DNA from: Pseudomonas beijingensis
Lineage (GTDB): Bacteria; Pseudomonadota; Gammaproteobacteria; Pseudomonadales; Pseudomonadaceae
Reading direction: 5' to 3'
NCBI RefSeq assembly: GCF_030687295.1
Contig: NZ_CP117425.1
Location: 4,096,001 to 4,160,000, forward strand
Length of the DNA: 64,000 nt
In this document: in pieces, positions 57,060 to 64,000 of the stretch
How positions within the stretch are numbered: position 1 is the stretch's first letter
How the letters are laid out: each line of letters begins with the position of its first letter
The notes under the pieces: generated by a model
The model's input: the letters and a program-made list of their open reading frames with translations, nothing else
Told to the model about the DNA's origin: nothing
Databases searched by the model: none
Position numbers and translations under genes: made by a program

Positions 57060-57803
57060 ATGCACGAAACCCTTTATGTGTCGGTCCTGATTCCGGCAAA
57101 GAACGAAGCCGGCAACCTCATTGCGCTGCTGGAAGAAGTGCATGCGGCGCTGGCCGACGAGGCCTTTGAAGTCATCGTGGTGGACGATGGCAGCACTGAC
57201 GCCACCGCCGCTGAACTGCGGGCGTTGCAAGGCAGTGGCTATCGCCAGTTGCGGGTGCTCAGCCACGCCCGCTCCCTCGGGCAGAGCACCTCGATCTACC
57301 ACGCGGCTGAGTTGGCCCGCGGGCATTGGTTGGCAACCTTGGACGGCGACGGGCAGAACGACCCGGCCGACCTGCCGAAGATGCTCGACCTGGTACGCGG
57401 TTCGGAGGGCACACCCGCCGGCGTCAAGCTGGTGGCGGGGCATCGCGTCAACCGCCGGGACACGGCGAGCAAGCGGTGGGCCTCGCGGTTCGCCAACAAA
57501 CTGCGGGCCAGCCTGCTCAAGGACCAGACGCCCGATACCGGCTGCGGCATCAAATTGATCGAGCGCGAGGCGTTTCTGCGCCTGCCGTATTTCGATCACA
57601 TGCACCGCTTTATTCCGGCGCTGATCCGCCGTCACAACGGCCGGATGTTGGTGCATCCGGTGAATCACCGTGAGCGTGGGGCCGGGGTGTCCAATTACGG
57701 CAACCTCGACCGGGCGCTGGTGGGCATTGTCGATCTGTTCGGGGTGTGGTGGCTGATCAAGCGCACCCGACTGGATATCCACGCGCAAGAAACCGAGGTG
57801 TGA
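57060..57803 (+). CDS. GT2 glycosyltransferase (polyprenyl-phosphate sugar synthase type)
   Basis: The 247-residue GT2 enzyme has VSVLIPAKNEAGNL (7-20), VDDGSTDAT with DDG (42-50), the metal-binding LDGDGQNDP (94-102) and DTGCGIKLIEREAF (160-173), as in DPM1/ArnC-like transferases that load a sugar on undecaprenyl phosphate. It lacks the C-terminal membrane helices of ArnC. Strong AGGAG upstream; only 26 bases follow the epimerase. The likely reaction is UDP-uronate plus undecaprenyl phosphate. Confidence 0.88.
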   Translation: MHETLYVSVLIPAKNEAGNLIALLEEVHAALADEAFEVIVVDDGSTDATAAELRALQGSGYRQLRVLSHARSLGQSTSIYHAAELARGHWLATLDGDGQNDPADLPKMLDLVRGSEGTPAGVKLVAGHRVNRRDTASKRWASRFANKLRASLLKDQTPDTGCGIKLIEREAFLRLPYFDHMHRFIPALIRRHNGRMLVHPVNHRERGAGVSNYGNLDRALVGIVDLFGVWWLIKRTRLDIHAQETEV

Positions 57804-57804
57804 C

Positions 57805-58098
57805 ATGGGCAGAGAAACGTTGTGGCTGGCCGTTGGCTTCGGCGGGCAACTGGCTTTCACCGGGCGTTTTGCCCTGCAATGGCTGTACAGCGAATACAAG
57901 AAGCGCAGCGTGATTCCCGTGGGCTTCTGGTACCTGAGCATCATCGGTAGCGCACTGTTGCTGGCCTATGCCATCTACCGCGAAGACCCGGTGTTCATTG
58001 TCGGCCAGTCCTTCGGCTTCATCGTGTACCTGCGCAATTTGCAGTTGATCGCCAAGCAGCACGGGCAGGAAAACCGCGAACTGGCCGAGAAAGGCTGA
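57805..58098 (+). CDS. Lipid A biosynthesis N-terminal domain (LAB_N) membrane protein
   Basis: A 97-residue membrane protein with two to three helices and the LAB_N signature: LAVGFGGQLAFTGRFALQWLYSEYKKRSVIPVGFWYLSIIGS and IVGQSFGFIVYLRNLQL. Such small proteins commonly sit between GT2 and GT39 genes and may help present or flip the lipid-linked sugar. It starts one base after the GT2 stop. Confidence 0.88.
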   Translation: MGRETLWLAVGFGGQLAFTGRFALQWLYSEYKKRSVIPVGFWYLSIIGSALLLAYAIYREDPVFIVGQSFGFIVYLRNLQLIAKQHGQENRELAEKG

Positions 58099-58102
58099 GA
58101 CG

Positions 58103-59623
58103 GTGCGAATACGATTGTCTTCCTCGCGGTTGGAGCTTCTGGCGCTTGTGGTGTTGGCTTTGATCATGGTCGGCGCGGGCCTGGGCTGGCGCCAACCGAT
58201 GAACGTCGATGAAGAGCGCTTCCTCGGCGTTGCCCTGGAGATGTTGCAGAACGGCTCGTGGTTCATTCCCCATCGTGCCGGGGAAATCTACGCTGACAAA
58301 CCGCCGCTGTTCATGTGGGCGGTGGCGTCGTTCGTGCAACTGACCCACCTGCCGAAAGTCGCCCTGTACCTGCCTGCGTTGCTGGCCGGCGCCGTCACCA
58401 CCGCGTGTCTGTATGACCTGGGCCGGCGCTTATGGGGGCGACGCGTGGGGGTGATCGCCGCGCTGTTGTTTCTCGCCACCTACCAGACCTACAGCATCCT
58501 GCGTACCGGGCAAATCGATGGTTTCCTTGCGCTTTGGACCATCCTGGGGATCTATGGCTTGTGCCGGCATTTGCTGCTCGGCCCGGCGTGGCGCTGGTAT
58601 TACCTGGCCTGTGGGGCGATGGGGCTGGGGATCATCAGCAAAGGCGTGGGTTTCCTACCGGTATTGATGCTGATTCCCTATGCCTATGGGCTGCGCCGAG
58701 GGTGGAAAGGCCTGGTGTCCATGCCGGGCAAGGCGGGCGCCTGGTGGCTGGGGCTGGTTGTGGCGCTGGCGGCGATCACCCTGTGGCTCGGGCCTTTGTT
58801 GTGGATCGTGTGGCAGGGCAGTCCCGACAGCCTGGCCTATGCCCAGGAGATCCTGCTGAAGCAGACGGCGGGGCGTTATGCCAATGCCTGGGAGCACCGC
58901 GAACCCTTCTGGTACTTCTTTGTCCAGGTGATTCCGAAGTACTGGCTGCCGATCTTTTTCATGCTGCCATGGCTGGTGCCGGCCTGGCGCAGGCAGTTGC
59001 TCAAGCACGACGGTCGGGTGCTGGTGCTGCTGGGGTGGGTGGTTCTGGTGCTGTTGTTCTTCAGCCTGAGCAGTGGCAAGCGCAAGCTGTATATCTTTCC
59101 CGCGTTGCCGGCCTTGATCCTGCTGGTGGCGCCGCTTGTGCCGTGGATGCTGCACCGTTGGTTCAGCCGGTGGCCGAGGGGCAGGGCGGTATTCGCTGCC
59201 TTGACGGTGGTGTGGTTGTGCGCCTGGTTTGTGCGCGGTTTCATCGAGCCCTACAGAGAAGGTGTCAACCCCCACCAGACCTTGATGCGTGATGTCGCGG
59301 GGCTGACTTCAAATGCCGAGTTGGTGCTCGTGGGATGGCGCGAGGGTCATTGGCTGTTCGCCCGGCAACCCATCGTGCATTTTGGCTTTTATAACGGCAA
59401 CTCCCTGGAACAATCTGCCACTTGGCTGCGCAGCCACCCGCAGGCCTTTGCCTTGGTGCCCGGGCGGGACCTGGCTCGCTGCTACGACCCGCAAAAGGCG
59501 CGTCGGGTTGGGAATACTTCTCGGGCTGAGTGGTTCCTGGTGGGGCCCGATGCGGATAACCAGCGCTGCCAGTCCCCAGCGCCGGAGAAGGTTTATTCAT
59601 TTGCCTGGAAGCAGCCCTTGTAG
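58103..59623 (+). CDS. ArnT-like GT39 membrane glycosyltransferase
   Basis: The 506-residue inner-membrane protein has about ten hydrophobic helices and the ArnT/PMT features: N-terminal acidic pair in NVDEERFLGVALEML (34-48), YADKPPLFMWAVA (63-75), TGQIDGFLALW, and KRKLYIFPALPAL in the second half. ArnT-type enzymes transfer a sugar from undecaprenyl phosphate to lipid A or another acceptor on the periplasmic side. It begins with GTG 58103, four bases after the LAB_N stop. It is last in the operon; the acceptor is probably LPS, by analogy. Confidence 0.88.
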   Translation: MRIRLSSSRLELLALVVLALIMVGAGLGWRQPMNVDEERFLGVALEMLQNGSWFIPHRAGEIYADKPPLFMWAVASFVQLTHLPKVALYLPALLAGAVTTACLYDLGRRLWGRRVGVIAALLFLATYQTYSILRTGQIDGFLALWTILGIYGLCRHLLLGPAWRWYYLACGAMGLGIISKGVGFLPVLMLIPYAYGLRRGWKGLVSMPGKAGAWWLGLVVALAAITLWLGPLLWIVWQGSPDSLAYAQEILLKQTAGRYANAWEHREPFWYFFVQVIPKYWLPIFFMLPWLVPAWRRQLLKHDGRVLVLLGWVVLVLLFFSLSSGKRKLYIFPALPALILLVAPLVPWMLHRWFSRWPRGRAVFAALTVVWLCAWFVRGFIEPYREGVNPHQTLMRDVAGLTSNAELVLVGWREGHWLFARQPIVHFGFYNGNSLEQSATWLRSHPQAFALVPGRDLARCYDPQKARRVGNTSRAEWFLVGPDADNQRCQSPAPEKVYSFAWKQPL

Positions 59624-59639
59624 TGGCTGGACAGCCGCC

Positions 59640-59870
59640 ATCGCGAGCAAGCTCGCTCCCACATTGGGTTGCGGGCGTTCACAAAACTCGTGTCCACCAC
59701 ATATCCCCTGTGGGAGCGGGCTTGCTCGCGAAAGCGGTGGTTCAGACACATCATGATCGACTGTCAGGCCGCCTTCGCGAGCAAGCTCGCTCCCACATGA
59801 GTGCTTGGGCGGTCACAGAATCGAGGCCCACCACCAATCCCCTGTGGGAGCGAGCTTGCTCGCGATGACG
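59640..59870. repeat. REP cluster
   Basis: Single unit at 59640-59664, an inverted pair at 59708-59797, and a single at 59841-59866. They occupy most of the 397-base gap before the acyl-CoA synthetase operon. The rest (59871-60020) presumably holds its promoter. Confidence 0.88.
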
Positions 59871-60020
59871 GCCTGGCTGGCACCACATCCCTCGAACCAT
59901 GGCCAAACCAGTCAAGCAACTTGATGGCTTTGACCATTGCCGCGACCGCCCTTCGGCGCGAGTATTTGCCTGCTCTTCACGGTTCCCCCAACCAATAAAA
60001 AGTACAGAGGGATTCTGGTC

Positions 60021-61685
60021 ATGCGCGATTATTCGTCCGCCACGTCGCAGTTCGATTACCTGCCCACCGTCAACGCCGCACTGCACGGCTCGCTCGAGGC
60101 GCTCAATGCCTGTGTCGAGTGTTGCGACCGGCATGCGTTGCCGGGTCGCATCGCCTTGTTCTGGGAGGGCCGTGACGGCAGCGACGCCACCTGGACCTAC
60201 CGTGACCTGCAGGACAACGCCGCGCGGTTCGCCAATTTTCTACGCGCCCAAGGCGTCGGCCAGGGCGACAAAGTGGCCGGCCTGCTGCCGCGTACCGCGG
60301 AACTCTTGATCGTGGTACTGGCCACCTGGCGCATCGGGGCGGTGTATCAACCGCTGTTCACCGCGTTCGGGCCCAAGGCCATCGAACACCGCCTCGGCAG
60401 CTCGGGCGCGCGGGTCGTCGTCACCGACGCCGTCAACCGTCCCAAGCTAAACGAAGTTGCCGGTTGCCCCACCATCGTCACGGTGGGCGGCGAAAAGGGC
60501 CAGGGCATCGTGCGCGGCGATTACAGTTTCTGGGCCGAAGTGGCGAACCATTCCAGTGAGTGCGAACCGCTGATGCTCACCGGCGAAGACCCGTTCCTGC
60601 TGATGTTCACCTCCGGCACCACGGGCCCCGCCAAGGCGCTGTCGGTGCCGCTCAAGGCCATCGCGGCGTTCCAGAGCTACATGCGCGACGCGGTGGACCT
60701 GCGCCCTGAAGACGCCTTCTGGAACGTCGCCGACCCCGGTTGGGCCTACGGCATTTATTTTGGCGTGACCGGGCCGCTGGCCATGGGGCATCCGATTACC
60801 TTCTACGATGGCCCGTTCACCCTGGAAAGCACCTGCCGGATCATCAACAAATACGCCATCACCAACCTGATCGGTTCACCCACGGCCTATCGCCTGTTGA
60901 TTGCCGGCGGCGAGCAGTTTGCCCGCTCGATCAAGGGCAAGCTGCGCATCGTCAGCAGTGCTGGCGAGCCGTTGAACCCGGAGGTGATCCGCTGGTTCGC
61001 CGACAACCTGAACGTGGTAATCCACGACCATTACGGCCAGACCGAACTGGGCATGGTGCTGTGCAACCACCATGGGTTGGAACACCCGGTGCACCTGGGC
61101 GCAGCCGGTTTCGCCTCGCCGGGCCACCGGATCGTGGTGCTGGATGAAAACCAGCGCGAGCTGGGCGTGGGCGAACCGGGCATTCTCGCGGTGGACCGCA
61201 GCCAGTCGCCCATGTGCTGGTTCGCCGGTTACGAAGGCGCGCCGACCAAGGCCTTCGTTGGTGATTACTACTTGAGCGGCGACACCGTGGAACTGAACCC
61301 GGACGGCAGCATCAGCTTCGTCGGCCGCAGCGACGATGTGATCACCACCTCCGGCTACCGGGTCGGTCCGTTCGACGTGGAAAGCGCGCTGATCGAACAC
61401 CCGGCCGTGGTGGAAGCGGCGGTGATCGGCAAGCCTGATCCGGAACGCACCGAGTTGGTGAAGGCCTTCGTGGTGCTCAGCACCCAATACCGCGCCTCAC
61501 CGGAGCTGGCCGAGGAACTGCGCCTGCACGTGCGCCAGCGCCTGGCGGCCCATGACTATCCCCGTGAAATCGAATTTGTCAGCGACTTGCCGAAAACCCC
61601 AAGCGGCAAGTTGCAGCGCTTCATCTTGCGCAACCAGGAGATCGCCAAGGTTCAAGAGACTTTGGCGCACAACGTTTCAGCTTGA
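60021..61685 (+). CDS. AMP-binding acyl-CoA synthetase
   Basis: The 554-residue ANL-family enzyme has the P-loop [13 protein letters not shown] (near 196-208), [10 protein letters not shown] (near 340), [32 protein letters not shown] (near 421-452) and the catalytic Lys in [10 protein letters not shown] (near 531). It activates an acid as the acyl-CoA. The operon (synthetase, SDR, thiolase, acyl-CoA dehydrogenase) resembles the P. putida PP_2213-2217 set, linked to branched or medium-chain/phenyl-alkanoate beta-oxidation. ATG 60021 follows GAGGG; the upstream open frame is not protein-like. Confidence 0.9.
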   Translation: MRDYSSATSQFDYLPTVNAALHGSLEALNACVECCDRHALPGRIALFWEGRDGSDATWTYRDLQDNAARFANFLRAQGVGQGDKVAGLLPRTAELLIVVLATWRIGAVYQPLFTAFGPKAIEHRLGSSGARVVVTDAVNRPKLNEVAGCPTIVTVGGEKGQGIVRGDYSFWAEVANHSSECEPLMLTGEDPFLLMFTSGTTGPAKALSVPLKAIAAFQSYMRDAVDLRPEDAFWNVADPGWAYGIYFGVTGPLAMGHPITFYDGPFTLESTCRIINKYAITNLIGSPTAYRLLIAGGEQFARSIKGKLRIVSSAGEPLNPEVIRWFADNLNVVIHDHYGQTELGMVLCNHHGLEHPVHLGAAGFASPGHRIVVLDENQRELGVGEPGILAVDRSQSPMCWFAGYEGAPTKAFVGDYYLSGDTVELNPDGSISFVGRSDDVITTSGYRVGPFDVESALIEHPAVVEAAVIGKPDPERTELVKAFVVLSTQYRASPELAEELRLHVRQRLAAHDYPREIEFVSDLPKTPSGKLQRFILRNQEIAKVQETLAHNVSA

Positions 61686-61698
61686 ACCCAAGGAAACC

Positions 61699-62463
61699 AT
61701 GATGCAGATCGACAACAAGATTTTCCTCGTCAGCGGCGGTGCTTCCGGCCTTGGCGCGGCCACCGGTGAAATGCTGGTCAAGGCCGGCGCCAAAGTGATG
61801 CTGGTGGACCTCAACGCCGACGCTGTGGCTGCCCAGGCGCAAAAGCTGGGTTGCCAGAGCGTGGTGGCCGACATCAGCAACGAAGCCGCGGCTGAAGCGG
61901 CGGTCAAGGCCACCGTCGATGCGTTCGGTGGTCTGAATGGGCTGGTGAATTGCGCCGGTATCGTGCGCGGCGAGAAGATCCTCGGCAAGAACGGCCCCCA
62001 CGCACTGGCCAGCTTCAGCCAAGTGATCAACGTCAACCTGATCGGCAGCTTCAACTTGCTGCGCTTGGCGGCTGCGGCCATTGCCGAAAGCGAGGCCAAT
62101 GCCGACGGCGAGCGTGGGGTGATCATCAATACCGCTTCGGTAGCAGCCTTCGACGGCCAGATCGGCCAGGCGGCTTACGCGGCCTCCAAAGGCGCCATCG
62201 CCAGCCTGACACTGCCGGCCGCCCGTGAACTGGCGCGCTTCGGTATCCGGGTGATGACCATCGCGCCGGGCATCTTCGAAACCCCGATGATGGCCGGCAT
62301 GACCCCGGAGGTGCGCGACTCCCTGGCCGCCGGCGTGCCGTTTCCGCCGCGCCTTGGGAAACCTTCCGAGTACGCGGCGCTGGTCAGGCATATCATTGAG
62401 AACAGCATGCTCAACGGCGAGGTGATCCGTCTCGACGGCGCCTTGCGCATGGCAGCCAAATAA
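61699..62463 (+). CDS. SDR 3-hydroxyacyl-CoA dehydrogenase (type II)
   Basis: The 254-residue SDR has [11 protein letters not shown] (about 13-23), DLNADAV, NCAGI near 92, catalytic S in [11 protein letters not shown] and YAASK (YxxxK near 160). The [27 protein letters not shown] segment matches type II 3-hydroxyacyl-CoA dehydrogenases (HSD10-like). It follows the synthetase gene by 13 bases. Two adjacent ATGs (61699 and 61702) follow AAGGA; the second has the better spacing. It oxidises a 3-hydroxyacyl-CoA in the same pathway. Confidence 0.9.
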   Translation: MMQIDNKIFLVSGGASGLGAATGEMLVKAGAKVMLVDLNADAVAAQAQKLGCQSVVADISNEAAAEAAVKATVDAFGGLNGLVNCAGIVRGEKILGKNGPHALASFSQVINVNLIGSFNLLRLAAAAIAESEANADGERGVIINTASVAAFDGQIGQAAYAASKGAIASLTLPAARELARFGIRVMTIAPGIFETPMMAGMTPEVRDSLAAGVPFPPRLGKPSEYAALVRHIIENSMLNGEVIRLDGALRMAAK

Positions 62464-62476
62464 GTCTGGAGGATTC

Positions 62477-63667
62477 ATGATGTCCAACGATCCTATTGTC
62501 ATCGTCAGCGCCGTCCGCACCCCCATGGGCGGTTTCCAGGGCGAACTGAAAAGCCTCACCGCCCCGCAACTGGGTGCCGTCGCCATCAAGGCCGCCGTGG
62601 AGCGTGCCGGCATCGCGCCGGGTGCGGTTGAAGAAGTGCTGTTCGGTTGCGTGCTCGCCGCTGGCCAGGGCCAGGCACCGGCACGTCAGGCCGCGCTGGG
62701 CGCCGGGCTCGACAAGTCGACCCGCTGCACCACGCTGAACAAGATGTGCGGTTCGGGCATGGAAGCGGCGATCCTGGCCCATGACATGCTCATCGCCGGC
62801 AGCGCCGAGGTGGTGGTGGCCGGCGGCATGGAAAGCATGTCCAACGCGCCGTACCTACTGGATCGCGCCCGTGGCGGTTACCGCATGGGCCATGGCCGGG
62901 TGCTTGACCACATGTTCCTCGACGGCCTGGAAGATGCCTACGACAAAGGTCGATTGATGGGCACCTTCGCCGAAGATTGCGCCGAGACCAACGGTTTCAG
63001 TCGCGAGGCCCAGGACGCCTTCGCCATTGCGTCCACCACCCGCGCCCAGCAGGCGATCAAGGACGGCAGTTTCGACGCCGAGATCGTGCCGCTGCAGGTC
63101 ATGGTCGGCAAGGAACAAGTGACCATTCGCCACGACGAGCAGCCACCCAAAGCGCGGATCGACAAGATTGCCTCGCTCAAGCCGGCGTTCCGCGAGGGCG
63201 GGACGGTGACGGCGGCCAACGCCAGTTCCATTTCCGACGGCGCCGCTGCCCTGGTGCTGATGCGCCAGAGCCAGGCGGTCCAGCGTGGCCTCAAGCCTTT
63301 GGCGGTGATTCACGGTCACGCGGCGTTCGCCGATACCCCGAGCCTGTTTCCCACCGCGCCGATTGGTGCCGTGAAGAAACTGATGCAAAAGACCGGTTGG
63401 TCGTTGGATCAAGTCGACTTGTTCGAAGTCAACGAAGCCTTTGCCGTGGTGGGTTTGGTGACCATGGACAAGTTGGAAATCGCCCATGACAAGGTCAACG
63501 TCCACGGCGGCGCCTGCGCGCTGGGCCATCCGATTGGCGCGTCTGGCGCGCGGATCCTGGTGACATTGTTGTCGGCCCTGCGCCAGAAAGGCTTGAAGCG
63601 CGGCGTCGCGGCGATCTGCATCGGCGGCGGCGAAGCCACGGCCATGGCCGTCGAATGCCTGTATTAA
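62477..63667 (+). CDS. Acetyl-CoA acyltransferase (thiolase)
   Basis: The roughly 396-residue thiolase has the nucleophile Cys in LNKMCGSGMEA (near 90), the NEAFA motif (near 319), GGACALGHPIGASGAR with the catalytic His (near 349) and the C-terminal CIGGGEATAM with the second Cys (near 379). It cleaves the 3-ketoacyl-CoA from the SDR step. ATG 62477 or 62480 after GGAGG; the second has the better spacing. Fits the fadAx-like gene of the P. putida-type cluster. Confidence 0.92.
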   Translation: MMSNDPIVIVSAVRTPMGGFQGELKSLTAPQLGAVAIKAAVERAGIAPGAVEEVLFGCVLAAGQGQAPARQAALGAGLDKSTRCTTLNKMCGSGMEAAILAHDMLIAGSAEVVVAGGMESMSNAPYLLDRARGGYRMGHGRVLDHMFLDGLEDAYDKGRLMGTFAEDCAETNGFSREAQDAFAIASTTRAQQAIKDGSFDAEIVPLQVMVGKEQVTIRHDEQPPKARIDKIASLKPAFREGGTVTAANASSISDGAAALVLMRQSQAVQRGLKPLAVIHGHAAFADTPSLFPTAPIGAVKKLMQKTGWSLDQVDLFEVNEAFAVVGLVTMDKLEIAHDKVNVHGGACALGHPIGASGARILVTLLSALRQKGLKRGVAAICIGGGEATAMAVECLY

Positions 63668-63676
63668 GGAACCCCC

Positions 63677-64000
63677 ATGCTCCCGACTGAAGAACAGACC
63701 CAAATCCGCGACATGGCCCGGCAGTTCGCCCAGGAACGCCTGAAACCGTTCGCCGCCGAATGGGACCGTGAGCACCGTTTCCCCCGAGAAGCCATCGCTG
63801 AAATGGCCGAACTGGGCTTTTTCGGCATGTTGGTGCCGGAGCAGTGGGGCGGTTGTGACTCCGGTTACCTGGCCTACGCCATGACCCTGGAGGAAATCGC
63901 CGCCGGCGACGGCGCCTGCTCGACCATCATGAGCGTGCACAACTCGGTGGGTTGCGTGCCGATCCTCAAGTTCGGCAACGATGAGCAGAAAACGAAATTC
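63677..64000 (+). CDS. Acyl-CoA dehydrogenase, N-terminal part
   Basis: The gene starts at ATG 63677, nine bases after the thiolase stop with AAGGA upstream, and runs off the right edge after 108 residues. The visible part (LPTEEQTQIRDMARQFAQERLKPFAAEWDREHRFPREAI, MLVPEQWGGCDSGYLAYAMTLEEIAAGDGACSTIMSVHNSV) is the acyl-CoA dehydrogenase N-terminal helical domain. It would carry out the first oxidation of the beta-oxidation cycle; the flavin and active-site regions are outside the window. Confidence 0.92.
   Translation, partial: MLPTEEQTQIRDMARQFAQERLKPFAAEWDREHRFPREAIAEMAELGFFGMLVPEQWGGCDSGYLAYAMTLEEIAAGDGACSTIMSVHNSVGCVPILKFGNDEQKTKF

Noticed and set aside
1..64000. tRNA, rRNA, insertion sequence or prophage genes
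   Set aside because: None seen on reading either strand; repeats are REP-type palindromes without transposase genes.

Overview
The window looks like chromosomal DNA of a Pseudomonas of the fluorescens group. Evidence: GC-rich coding sequence, dense packing of typical Pseudomonas genes (glgA-treZ-malQ trehalose/glycogen set, PvdQ acylase, DpkA reductase, vanAB/vanR, nirBD, FecIR-TonB receptor set), and dozens of REP/BIME palindromes of the form GTGGGAGCGAGC...GCTCGCTCCCAC between genes. No rRNA, tRNA, CRISPR array, transposase or prophage gene was recognised.

Layout. 1-4118: trehalose/glycogen operon on the minus strand (glgA, treZ, malQ cut by the window edge). 4767-7738: minus-strand group of a 2-hydroxyacid dehydrogenase, an exported alpha/beta hydrolase, a YqaA/DedA-like membrane protein and a DUF411 metal-binding protein. 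7976-10787: a dCache chemoreceptor, a 62-aa membrane protein and a truncated Fur-like regulator. 11078-14669: PvdQ acylase and an orphan FecR-like protein. 14835-19649: a 1604-aa dermonecrotic-toxin-family protein with a C-terminal HExxH metalloprotease-like motif. 19861-25301: dpkA, vanR, a six-copy tandem REP array, vanB, vanA with VanR-type operators, and a GlcG-like protein. 25641-27134: AraC regulator and LysE exporter. 27279-32378: a second giant toxin-family protein with leucine-rich repeats. 32353-37296: an RlmI-like methyltransferase, two divergent L,D-transpeptidases, a quinone-reductase-like flavoprotein and a TetR gene with an apparent frameshift. 37871-41577: nirB with an attenuator-like leader, nirD, and a CBS-domain protein. 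41831-46453: four translationally coupled two-component genes. 46626-51491: a SnoaL-like exported protein, then a Fur-boxed ECF sigma / FecR / TonB receptor system. 51528-55825: a Cys-rich small protein, a DUF1348 protein with a frameshifted TetR, pssA and an AraC regulator. 56063-59623: a four-gene operon (UDP-glucuronate 4-epimerase, GT2, LAB_N, ArnT-like GT39) that looks like a lipid-linked uronic acid / lipid A decoration pathway. 60021-64000: a beta-oxidation-type operon (acyl-CoA synthetase, SDR, thiolase, acyl-CoA dehydrogenase cut by the edge).

The observations most worth following are the two giant toxin-like proteins with unusual C-termini, the sugar-transfer operon, the nirB leader, the VanR operators, the two independently frameshifted TetR repressors beside intact operator palindromes, and the recently amplified REP array.
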